11,901 nucleotides of DNA from Hyphomicrobiales bacterium (GTDB lineage: Bacteria > Pseudomonadota > Alphaproteobacteria > Rhizobiales > Xanthobacteraceae), in assembly GCA_003133345.1 (NCBI GenBank), contig PKXB01000176.1, forward strand, positions 22,691-34,591, written 5' to 3'. The number at the start of each line of letters is the position of its first letter. Position 1 is the stretch's first letter. Below, piece by piece: positions 1 through 6,710 of the stretch. Under the pieces are notes generated by a model. The model had not been told where the DNA came from. It ran no database searches and saw only the letters and a list, made by a program, of their open reading frames with translations. The translations under genes and the position numbers were made by a program.

Positions 1-33
1 GACCCGCGCCCACAACGGCAGCGCTGGCTTGCC

Positions 34-66
34 GGAAAATCGAATAAATGCGACTTTAGTCGGCGG
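34..66 (+). repeat. upstream element A, shared with cassette B
   Basis: This 33-base block lies 70 bases before the first dctP start codon. It aligns without gaps to 3350-3382, which lies 51 bases before the second dctP. By hand count 24 of 33 positions match, and the best-kept parts are the 5' AAATCG core, the central AATG and the 3' CGGCGG end. Conservation outside the coding sequence suggests either a promoter or operator kept under selection, or residual identity from the cassette duplication. Which of these applies cannot be told from the sequence alone. Confidence 0.5.
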
Positions 67-80
67 TTGACCGGCGTCAA
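67..80. promoter_or_regulatory. inverted repeat upstream of dctP (possible operator)
   Basis: TTGAC-CGGC-GTCAA is a perfect 5-base dyad with a 4-base centre, sitting directly after the shared upstream element and 56 bases before the dctP start codon. It could be a regulator half-site pair. TTGACC could also be a -35 box, but I found no good -10 hexamer at 16-18 bases from it, so I do not call a promoter. Cassette B has no equivalent dyad, which could allow the two transporters to be regulated differently. Confidence 0.25.
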
Positions 81-136
81 AACAATCCGCAACGCTATAT
101 GTTTGAGGACAATAACAAATCCGTGGAGGAACCCCG

Positions 137-1138
137 ATGCGAAAAATGCTTTTTGCGATAGCAGCGGCCGCAATTTTTGCCGCCCCCAGCGCCGGCATGG
201 CGCAGGCGCCGATTATCATCAAATTCAGTCACGTGGTGGCGCCCAACACGCCGAAGGGCAAGGGCTCGGAGAAATTCAAGGAACTCGCCGAGAAGTACAC
301 CAACGGCAAGGTCAAGGTTGAGGTGTACCCGAACTCGACGCTCTACAAGGACAAGGAAGAACTCGAGGCGCTGCAGCTCGGCGCCGTCCAGATGCTGGCG
401 CCGTCGAACTCGAAGTTCGGCCCGATCGGCATCAAGGACTTCGAAGTGTTCGACCTGCCGTTCCTGCTACCGAGCCTGGCGTCGCTGCGCAAGGTCACCG
501 AAGGCCCGATCGGCAAGAAGATGCTTACGCTGCTCAACGCCAAGGGCATGATCGGGCTTGCCTACTGGGACAACGGCTTCAAGCAAATGAGCGCGAACAA
601 GCCGCTGCACATGCCGGAAGACTACAAGGGGCTGAAATTCCGCATCCAGTCCTCGAAGGTGCTGGAAGCGCAGTTCCGCCTGCTCGGCGCGACCCCGCAG
701 GTGATGGCGTTCTCCGAGGTCTATCAGGCGCTGCAGACCGGCGTCGTTGATGGCCAGGAAAACACGCCGGCGAACATGTACACCCAGAAAATGGACGAAG
801 TGCAGAAGTACACGACGCTGACCAATCACGGCTACATCGGCTACGTGGTCGTCGTGAATAAGAAGTTCTGGGAAGGCCTGCCGGCCGATATCCGTGGCCA
901 GCTCGAGAAGGCGATGGCGGAATCGACCGCATATGCCAACACGATCTCCGCGCAGGAGAACGACGACGCGCTCGCCGCGATGAAGAAATCCGGCAAGACC
1001 ACGTTCATCGTTCCGACCGCGGCCGAAATGGCGGCCATGCAAAAAGTCATGGAGCCGCTCTACAACGACATGGCCAGCCGTGTCGGCAAGCAACTGATCG
1101 AGGACGTGCGCAGGACGGCGCAAGGCGCAACCAACTAA
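137..1138 (+). CDS. dctP: TRAP transporter substrate-binding protein, DctP family (cassette A)
   Basis: This is the periplasmic solute receptor of a TRAP transporter, which captures an organic acid and hands it to the DctQ/DctM membrane subunits. The 333 residues match the usual family length. A Sec signal peptide spans residues 1-22 (basic start, Ala-rich core, cleavage expected after the GMA at 20-22). Family marks include IKFSHVV (28-34), YPNS (64-67), WDNG (144-147), GLKFRI (165-170) with Arg169 as the expected carboxylate-binding arginine, AFSEVYQALQTGVVDGQEN (191-209) and KFWEGLPADIR (243-253). GGAGGA at 125-130 fixes the start. dctQ and dctM follow downstream. Arg169 supports a carboxylate ligand, but C4-dicarboxylate is only the family default. 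The ligand could be another organic acid. Confidence 0.93.
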   Translation: MRKMLFAIAAAAIFAAPSAGMAQAPIIIKFSHVVAPNTPKGKGSEKFKELAEKYTNGKVKVEVYPNSTLYKDKEELEALQLGAVQMLAPSNSKFGPIGIKDFEVFDLPFLLPSLASLRKVTEGPIGKKMLTLLNAKGMIGLAYWDNGFKQMSANKPLHMPEDYKGLKFRIQSSKVLEAQFRLLGATPQVMAFSEVYQALQTGVVDGQENTPANMYTQKMDEVQKYTTLTNHGYIGYVVVVNKKFWEGLPADIRGQLEKAMAESTAYANTISAQENDDALAAMKKSGKTTFIVPTAAEMAAMQKVMEPLYNDMASRVGKQLIEDVRRTAQGATN

Positions 1139-1149
1139 CGAAACCATGG

Positions 1150-1180
1150 CGGGCCCCGGCAATGCTGTCGGGGCCCGTTT
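1150..1180 (+). terminator. GC-rich hairpin after dctP, partial terminator or attenuator
   Basis: A perfect 9-base stem (1150-1158 with 1169-1177, CGGGCCCCG/CGGGGCCCG) starts 11 bases after the dctP stop codon and is followed by only TTT. It can extend inward by three more pairs. The short T run suggests incomplete termination or protection of the dctP message from 3' decay. Both effects would keep the receptor above the membrane subunits in abundance, as expected for binding-protein transporters. Confidence 0.6.
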
Positions 1181-1270
1181 GTATCCAGGGTGGGAATTTC
1201 GACGACATCGATCTGGCGAAGCCTCGGCGGCTCTTGGGGCGTTGCGTGTTTCTAAATTCCAATCGTCATT

Positions 1271-1305
1271 GTCGCGATCACCGCGACCGGGGCGAATGTT
1301 CGCCC
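1271..1305 (+). other. two tandem small hairpins before dctQ
   Basis: GTCGCG-ATCAC-CGCGAC (1271-1287) is followed three bases later by GGGCGA-ATGT-TCGCCC (1290-1305). Both stems are perfect 6-base pairs, and the second ends 18 bases before the GTG start of dctQ. Neither has a T run, so they are not standard terminators. They may stabilise a processed dctQM message or limit ribosome access to dctQ. Chance pairing in GC-rich DNA remains possible. Confidence 0.35.
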
Positions 1306-1323
1306 TGAGCCTACGAGGCACAG

Positions 1324-1923
1324 GTGTTCCTTCGCATTCTCGACCGGCTTGAAGAAATCATCATCGCGTGCCTGATCGGGGCGGCGACGCTGTTGATCTT
1401 TGTCGCGGTGGTGCAACGCTACTTGATCGGCGTGCCATTCCTCTATCCCTATTTCTACAACTTCAACATTACCTGGGCGCAGGAACTGTGCATCTACATG
1501 TTCGTGTGGATGGCCAAGTTCGGCGCGGCCTATGGTGTGCGCACCGGCATCCATGTCGGCGTCGATGTCATCGTCAACATGCTGCAGCCGAAGTACCGGA
1601 CCAAGGTCATTATGTTCGGCTTGCTGGCCGGCGCTTTTTTCACCTTCGTCGTCGGCACCATGGGCGCCAAGTTCATCATCGAGCTCTACCCCACCGACCA
1701 GGTATCGCCCGATTTGGAGCTGCCGCGCTGGATCGTCTTCCTGTGCGTGCCGCTCGGCTCCTATCTGATGTGCTTCCGCTTCCTGCAGGTGGCCTGGGCG
1801 TTCTGGCACACCGGCGAGCTGCCACATCATGACCCGGGCCATGTCGAGGGCGTGGTCGAAAGCACCGCCGCCGCCAAAGACTTGGCTGCGGAAGAACTTG
1901 CCAACAAGAGTGGCACGCGATGA
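1324..1923 (+). CDS. dctQ: TRAP transporter small permease subunit, DctQ family
   Basis: This is the four-helix membrane subunit that forms a scaffold with DctM. The 199 residues show hydrophobic segments near 11-31, 51-70, 94-118 and 135-158. Family motifs are WAQELCIYMFVWMAKFGAAYGVR (51-73), GIHVGVD (75-81) and the C-terminal FRFLQVAW (151-158). The start is a GTG with a modest GAGG at 1315-1318. It is supported by alignment with the start of the fused paralogue at 4519. The polar tail (about 165-199) is cytoplasmic and Ala-rich. The gene overlaps dctM by four bases (ATGA), which points to translational coupling. It lies 185 bases after dctP, behind several hairpins, so it is probably expressed less than dctP. 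Confidence 0.9.
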   Translation: MFLRILDRLEEIIIACLIGAATLLIFVAVVQRYLIGVPFLYPYFYNFNITWAQELCIYMFVWMAKFGAAYGVRTGIHVGVDVIVNMLQPKYRTKVIMFGLLAGAFFTFVVGTMGAKFIIELYPTDQVSPDLELPRWIVFLCVPLGSYLMCFRFLQVAWAFWHTGELPHHDPGHVEGVVESTAAAKDLAAEELANKSGTR

Positions 1924-3245
1924 ACAGCGCCCTGATCTTTGGTCTGCTCATCGCGCTGATGCTCACCGGCATGCCGATCTCGATCGCGCTCGGCCTCACC
2001 GTTCTCAGCTTCCTCTATGTGATGACGCAGGTGCCGATCGAAGCGGTGGCGCTCAAGCTGTTCACCGGGATCGAGAGTTTCGAGATCATGGCGATCCCGT
2101 TCTTCATCCTGGCCGGAAATTTTCTTACCCATGGCGGCGTCGCCCGCCGCATGATCCGCTTTGCCACCACGATGGTCGGCCACTGGTATGGCGGGCTGGG
2201 CCTGGCGGCGGTGATGGCCTGCGCGCTTTTCGCCGCCATTTCCGGTTCCTCGCCGGCGACCGTGGTCGCCATTGGCTCGATCCTGCTGCCGGCGATGGTG
2301 CAGGCAGGCTATCCGAAGCGGTTCGGCGCCGGCGTCATCGCTACCTCCGGCGCGCTCGGCATTCTGATCCCGCCCTCGATTGTCATGGTGCTTTACTCCG
2401 TGGCGACCGGCGGCAGCGTGGCGATCGATCCGGAAGGCAAGCGCGTGCTGTCGGCCTCGGTGGCGCAGTTGTTCATGGCCGGCGTTATCCCCGGGCTGAT
2501 CCTCGCCTTCCTGCTCGGCATGACCACCTTCTATCGCGCCTGGAAGAACGATTATCCGCGCATGCCGAAGGCGACGTGGCTGGACGCTTTTATTGCGTTC
2601 CGCCAATCGATCTGGGGCCTGTTGCTGATCGTGATCGTGCTCGGCGGCATCTATGCCGGGCTGTTCACGCCGACCGAAGCCGCGGCGGTCAGCGCGGTCT
2701 ATGCCTTCGTGGTCGCGGTGTTCGTCTACGGCGATCTGAAATTTTCGGATATACCGAGGGTGCTGCTGTCGTCCGCCAATATGAGCGCGATGATTCTCTA
2801 CATCATCACCAACGCGGTGCTGTTCTCCTTCCTGATGACCAGCGAGCAGATTCCGCAGTCGATCACCGCCTGGGCCACCAGCGCCGGCATCGGGCAAGTC
2901 GGATTCCTGCTGTTCGTGAACATCCTGCTGCTGGTGGCCGGCAACGTGATGGAGCCGTCGTCGATCGTGCTGATCACCGCGCCGATTCTGTTCCCGGTCG
3001 CGGTCGGCCTGGGCGTCAACCCGATCCATCTCGGGATTCTGATGACGGTGAATATGGAGGTGGGAATGTGCCACCCGCCGGTTGGGCTTAATCTCTATGT
3101 CGCCTCCGGCATCGCCAGGATGGGCATCACCGAGCTCACCATTGCAGTATGGCCGTGGCTGCTGACCATGCTGGGATTCCTTTTCGTAGTGACCTACGTA
3201 CCGGAATTATCGCTCTGGCTGCCGCGCGTGCTCGGGATGATGTAG
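1920..3245 (+). CDS. dctM: TRAP transporter large permease subunit, DctM family
   Basis: This is the large membrane subunit that carries the substrate and, by family knowledge, Na+ binding sites and works by an elevator mechanism. The 441 residues are of normal length and are hydrophobic along most of their run. Motifs in order: FTGIESFEIMAIPFFILAGN (48-67), GSSPAT (109-114), GILIPPS (147-153), GLFTPTEAAA (247-256), AGNVMEPSS (340-348) and CHPPVGLNLYVAS (384-396). A polar stretch near 163-182 (TGGSVAIDPEGKRVLSASVA) is absent from the fused paralogue and probably forms an external loop. The start codon overlaps the dctQ stop, so the ribosome probably re-initiates. No convincing terminator follows before cassette B. 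Confidence 0.93.
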   Translation: MNSALIFGLLIALMLTGMPISIALGLTVLSFLYVMTQVPIEAVALKLFTGIESFEIMAIPFFILAGNFLTHGGVARRMIRFATTMVGHWYGGLGLAAVMACALFAAISGSSPATVVAIGSILLPAMVQAGYPKRFGAGVIATSGALGILIPPSIVMVLYSVATGGSVAIDPEGKRVLSASVAQLFMAGVIPGLILAFLLGMTTFYRAWKNDYPRMPKATWLDAFIAFRQSIWGLLLIVIVLGGIYAGLFTPTEAAAVSAVYAFVVAVFVYGDLKFSDIPRVLLSSANMSAMILYIITNAVLFSFLMTSEQIPQSITAWATSAGIGQVGFLLFVNILLLVAGNVMEPSSIVLITAPILFPVAVGLGVNPIHLGILMTVNMEVGMCHPPVGLNLYVASGIARMGITELTIAVWPWLLTMLGFLFVVTYVPELSLWLPRVLGMM

Positions 3246-3349
3246 AAGACCTTCGTGTTGAAAAACAAAATTAAATGAAGATTGCGCGCCGTTAATTTCC
3301 GCCCAGACTTTCGTTACCCCCGCCCCATGCTGCAATAGGTCTACTTGCT

Positions 3350-3382
3350 GGGAAATCGGTTTAATGCCACCCTAAACGGCGG
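3350..3382 (+). repeat. upstream element B, shared with cassette A
   Basis: This is the counterpart of 34-66, with 24 of 33 bases matching in a gapless hand alignment. It lies in the 188-base gap between dctM and the second dctP, and implies that cassette B has its own promoter or operator rather than relying only on read-through. The bases that differ cluster in two places (around 3359-3362 and 3371-3376). I could not fit a confident -35/-10 pair in either copy. Confidence 0.45.
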
Positions 3383-3433
3383 AAAAACCAGCAAAAAGCC
3401 GGTATCCACGCTTCAAATCGGAGGAAAACGTCG

Positions 3434-4435
3434 ATGCGCAAATGGCTTCTCGCGGCGGCAGCGGCCGCCATTTTCATGGCGCCTGGCACCGGCATGGCCC
3501 AGTCGCCGATCGTCATCAAATTCAGTCACGTCGTGGCGAATGACACGCCGAAAGGCAAAGGCGCGATCAAGTTCAAGGAACTCGCCGAAAAATACACCAA
3601 CGGCAAAGTTAAGGTTGAGGTCTATCCCAACTCCTCCCTCTACAAGGACAAGGAAGAAATCGAGGCGCTGCAGCTTGGCTCGGTGCAGATGCTGGCGCCG
3701 TCCACCGCGAAGTTCGCGCCGCTCGGCGCCAAGGAATTCGAGGCGCTCGACCTGCCGAATTTGTTCGCCAGTGAAGAGGCCTATACGAAGGCGATGAAGG
3801 GCGAAGTCGGCAAGTGGCTGTTCAAGAAGCTCGAGCCGAAAGGCATCTCCGGCCTCGCCTTTTGGGACAACGGCTTCCACATGGTCTCGTCCAATCGTCC
3901 GCTGCTGAATCCATCGGATTTCCAGGGGCTCAAGATCCGCATTTCCGGCTCCAAGATCGCCGACCGCTATTTCCGCGACGTCGGCGCGATCCCGCAGATC
4001 TTGGCGTTCTCGGAAGTCTACCAGGCGCTGCAAACCGGCGTGGTGGACGGCTGCGAAAACACGGCGTCGAATTATCTGACGCAGAAATTCCACGAAGTGC
4101 AGAAGCACATCACCGTTTCCTACCATGCCCATCTGCAATACGCGGTGATCGTGAACACCAAGTTCTGGAACGGGCTGCCGGCCGACATCCGCACGCAACT
4201 CGACAAGGCGATGGATGAAGCGACCGACTACACCAACTCGATCGCCGTCAAGGAAAACGAGGATGCGCTGGCCGAGATCAAGAAGTCCGGCAAGACCACG
4301 CTGCATTATCTGACTGACGATCAGAAAAAGGCCTGGCAGACCGCGATGGCGCCGACCTATCAATGGGCGAAGGGCCGTGTCGGCACCGAGGTGCTCGACC
4401 TGCTGTCGAAAGAGCTTAATATCAAGATGAACTGA
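3434..4435 (+). CDS. dctP: TRAP transporter substrate-binding protein, DctP family (cassette B)
   Basis: This is a second periplasmic TRAP receptor, 333 residues long and aligned without gaps to the first (197 identities by hand count). A signal peptide spans residues 1-22 (GMA at 20-22). IKFSHVV (28-34), WDNG (144-147), Arg169 in GLKIRI and the AFSEVYQALQTGVVDG block (191-206) are all kept. The difference at residue 207 stands out: Cys replaces the Gln of the paralogue in VDG[Q/C]ENT, in a segment expected to line the binding cleft. Residues 111-135 and 170-180 also diverge, which suggests a different ligand preference. GGAGGA at 3420-3425 supports the start. The partner is the fused permease downstream, behind a hairpin. 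The ligand is unknown; an organic acid is the family expectation. Confidence 0.92.
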   Translation: MRKWLLAAAAAAIFMAPGTGMAQSPIVIKFSHVVANDTPKGKGAIKFKELAEKYTNGKVKVEVYPNSSLYKDKEEIEALQLGSVQMLAPSTAKFAPLGAKEFEALDLPNLFASEEAYTKAMKGEVGKWLFKKLEPKGISGLAFWDNGFHMVSSNRPLLNPSDFQGLKIRISGSKIADRYFRDVGAIPQILAFSEVYQALQTGVVDGCENTASNYLTQKFHEVQKHITVSYHAHLQYAVIVNTKFWNGLPADIRTQLDKAMDEATDYTNSIAVKENEDALAEIKKSGKTTLHYLTDDQKKAWQTAMAPTYQWAKGRVGTEVLDLLSKELNIKMN

Positions 4436-4461
4436 CGGCGGTCTGCTGCGCCAAGAATAAT

Positions 4462-4495
4462 AAACGGCCGGGATTGATCGCGCTCCCGGCCGTTT
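4462..4495 (+). terminator. strong hairpin between dctP and the fused permease gene
   Basis: A perfect 12-base stem (AAACGGCCGGGA at 4462-4473 with its complement at 4484-4495) encloses a 10-base loop and begins 26 bases after the dctP stop. The 3' side ends in TTT, so it looks like an intrinsic terminator. It sits only 23 bases before the GTG of the fused permease. That gene must therefore depend on read-through, as in cassette A, and the hairpin probably sets the receptor-to-permease ratio. Confidence 0.75.
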
Positions 4496-4518
4496 CGGTT
4501 TGAGACCGGGGGATTCGC

Positions 4519-6561
4519 GTGCTCAAAAGGGTCAATCGCGCGCTCGACCATTTGGAAGAGCGGCTGATCGCCACGCTGATCGCGGCGGCGACCGCGCTGA
4601 TCTTCGTCTCGGTGCTGCACCGGTACGGGACTGGCGTCTCAATCAACCTATCGAAATGGGCGGCCGCGCGCGGCGTACCCTTCGTGCCCGAGATTCTCAA
4701 GGATATTTATTTGTGGCTCGCCGCCCTCGACCTTTCATGGGCGCAAGAACTTTGCATCTACATGTTCATCTGGATGGCCAAATTTGGCGCCGCCTATGGT
4801 GTGCGCACCGGTATCCATGTCGGCGTGGATCTTCTCGTCAACATGGTGCCGGCGCGGTCGCGCAAGCAAGTGATCCTGTTCAGCCTGCTGTGCGGCGCGT
4901 TTTTCACCGGCATGATCGCGACGTTCGGCGGCTCGTTCGTCGAGGAAATGTTCAAGACCGGCCAGCAGTCGAATGACCTCGAAGCGCCGATGTGGATTGT
5001 CTACCTTGCGATCCCGCTCGGATCAGGCCTGATGTGTTTCCGGTTCCTGCAGGTCGCGTGGTTCTATTATTGGACTGGCGAACTGCCGCACCACAATGAG
5101 GCGAAAGTCGAGGGCATTGATACAAATGTCCCGGCGCTGCATCCCGCGTCGGCCTCTCCCGCGGAGGTCTCCAGGAGCAAGTCAAGCCCGCTGGGACTGA
5201 TCCTAATCCTGGCGCCGATATTGATTCTGACGATCTGCCTTGGCGAGAAGGCCGGCATCATCGTGCTGCCGCAGGCCCTGCGCGCGGCCACGATCTTCCT
5301 GCTCCTGATCGCGCTGATGCTGACCGGTATACCGGTTTCGATCGCGCTTGGTCTCACCGTGCTCACGTTCCTGTTCACGCTGACAACGGTCCCGATTGAA
5401 GCGGTGTCGATGAAGCTGTTCACCGGCATCGAAAGCTTCGAGATTATGGCGATCCCCTTCTTCATCCTGGCCGGCAACTTCCTGACGCATGGCGGCGTCG
5501 CGCGGCGGATGATCAACTTCGCTACCTCCATTATCGGGCATTGGCACGGCGGACTGGGGCTCGCTGGAATCGTGGCATGCTCCATGTTTGCTTTGGTTTG
5601 CGGATCGAGCGTCGCGACTGTCGCCGCTGTCGGGGCGATCGTACTGCCCGAAATGGTGAGGAACGGCTATCCGATGCGATTTGGCGCGGGCATAATCACG
5701 GTTGCCGGCTCGCTCGGCATCCTGATGTTGCCGTCGATCCCGAAGATCATTTACGCGATCTCCACGAATACATCGATCGGCGCGCTTTTCGTTGCTGGTT
5801 TGCTGCCTGGCTCGCTGCTGACGGCCATGCTGTGTGTGGTGACCTGGTATTTAGCCAGAAAGCGAAACTATCCGCGAATGGAGAAAGCCAGTTGGCGCGA
5901 GAGCTGGCACGCATTTACGGAAAGCATCTGGGGCCTGATGCTCGTCGTTATCATCATTGGCGGCATCTATAGCGGCTTGTTCACCGCGACCGAAGCCGCC
6001 GCCATGGCAGCCGTCTATTCATTCTTCATATCGGTGTTCGTATACAAGGCCCTTACGCTCAAAGATGTGCCGCGGGTGTTGCTGAGGGCAGCGAATACGA
6101 GCGCGATGCTTCTGTACATTGTTACCAACGCTGTTTTGTTTTCCTTTGTCCTCAGCAATGAGAATATTCCTTCTGCGCTTGCCGATTGGATATTGGCTCA
6201 GGATCTTGGGTGGTTTGGGTTCCTTCTGCTGGTTAACGTGCTTCTGCTGATGGCCGGCAATTTTATGGAGCCGACTTCTATCATCCTGATCATGGCGCCG
6301 ATCCTGGCTCCAGCCGCGAAGAGACTCGGCATCGATTTGGTCCACTTCGGCATCGTGATCGACGTCAACATGGAAGTCGGTTTGTGCCACCCGCCGGTTG
6401 GCCTCAATCTTTACGTTGCTTCGATGATCGCCGGCATGCGCATCACCGATCTGGCTGTGGCCGTCTTGCCGTGGCTGCTCACCATGTTGGTATTCCTGGT
6501 GATCGTGACCTATTGGCCCGGTCTAACGCTATTTCTGCCGCGGCTGCTCGGAATGATGTAA
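4519..6561 (+). CDS. fused TRAP permease, DctQ-DctM (cassette B)
   Basis: This single 680-residue protein joins both TRAP membrane subunits. The Q part spans about residues 1-200, with WAQELCIYMFIWMAKFGAAYGVR at 74-96 and VGVD at 101-104. A linker at 201-253 contains one added hydrophobic segment (226-241), and the M part runs from about 254 to the end. M motifs include FTGIESFEIMAIPFFILAGN (301-320), GSSVAT (362-367), MEPTS (583-587) and CHPPVGLNLYVAS (623-635). Fused QM proteins are a known TRAP type in which an extra helix makes the topology work. Two usual motifs are changed: IPPS reads MLPS (403-406) and PTEAAA reads ATEAAA (490-495). The Q part also has about 20 extra residues between its first two helices compared with the dctQ of cassette A. 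The start is a GTG preceded by a GGGGGA run (4508-4512). It serves the receptor encoded just upstream. Confidence 0.92.
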   Translation: MLKRVNRALDHLEERLIATLIAAATALIFVSVLHRYGTGVSINLSKWAAARGVPFVPEILKDIYLWLAALDLSWAQELCIYMFIWMAKFGAAYGVRTGIHVGVDLLVNMVPARSRKQVILFSLLCGAFFTGMIATFGGSFVEEMFKTGQQSNDLEAPMWIVYLAIPLGSGLMCFRFLQVAWFYYWTGELPHHNEAKVEGIDTNVPALHPASASPAEVSRSKSSPLGLILILAPILILTICLGEKAGIIVLPQALRAATIFLLLIALMLTGIPVSIALGLTVLTFLFTLTTVPIEAVSMKLFTGIESFEIMAIPFFILAGNFLTHGGVARRMINFATSIIGHWHGGLGLAGIVACSMFALVCGSSVATVAAVGAIVLPEMVRNGYPMRFGAGIITVAGSLGILMLPSIPKIIYAISTNTSIGALFVAGLLPGSLLTAMLCVVTWYLARKRNYPRMEKASWRESWHAFTESIWGLMLVVIIIGGIYSGLFTATEAAAMAAVYSFFISVFVYKALTLKDVPRVLLRAANTSAMLLYIVTNAVLFSFVLSNENIPSALADWILAQDLGWFGFLLLVNVLLLMAGNFMEPTSIILIMAPILAPAAKRLGIDLVHFGIVIDVNMEVGLCHPPVGLNLYVASMIAGMRITDLAVAVLPWLLTMLVFLVIVTYWPGLTLFLPRLLGMM

Positions 6562-6664
6562 TTGCCACTCATTTGCACGTGGAGCAATCGTTGCGATGAA
6601 CGCACGTACATGAACATTGCATTGAATTAATCTCTGTCCAAACTTTAACTTGAAAAGGCGGCGC

Positions 6665-6710
6665 GGCATTCCATTATTGGCGTCATCAGAAATGCCATTG
6701 GAGGAATGCC
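6665..6710 (+). promoter_or_regulatory. alternative hairpins over the ribosome binding site
   Basis: GGCATTCC (6665-6672) is an exact complement of GGAATGCC (6703-6710), which covers the end of the Shine-Dalgarno (GGAGG at 6700-6704) and the bases just before the ATG. The same 5' arm can instead pair its first six bases with AATGCC at 6691-6696, which would leave the ribosome site free. The choice arises because AATGCCAT occurs twice, at 6691-6698 and 6705-6712. This could be a switch or thermosensor, but the stems are short and the long-range one closes a 30-base loop. Confidence 0.3.

Noticed and set aside
67..101. TTGACC (67-72) with TATATG (96-101) as a promoter for dctP
   Set aside because: The spacer would be 23 bases, too long for a sigma-70 promoter.
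467..1321. A 284-codon open frame on the - strand opposite dctP
   Set aside because: It has Arg/His-rich composition, no recognisable family and no ribosome site. It mirrors the frame structure of the real dctP, and the same kind of shadow lies opposite the second dctP (3413-4363).
1827..3074. A 415-codon open frame on the - strand opposite dctM
   Set aside because: The product is extremely rich in His, Asp, Arg and Gln with no family pattern, as expected for the antisense of a GC-biased membrane protein gene. The + strand reading is a clear DctM.
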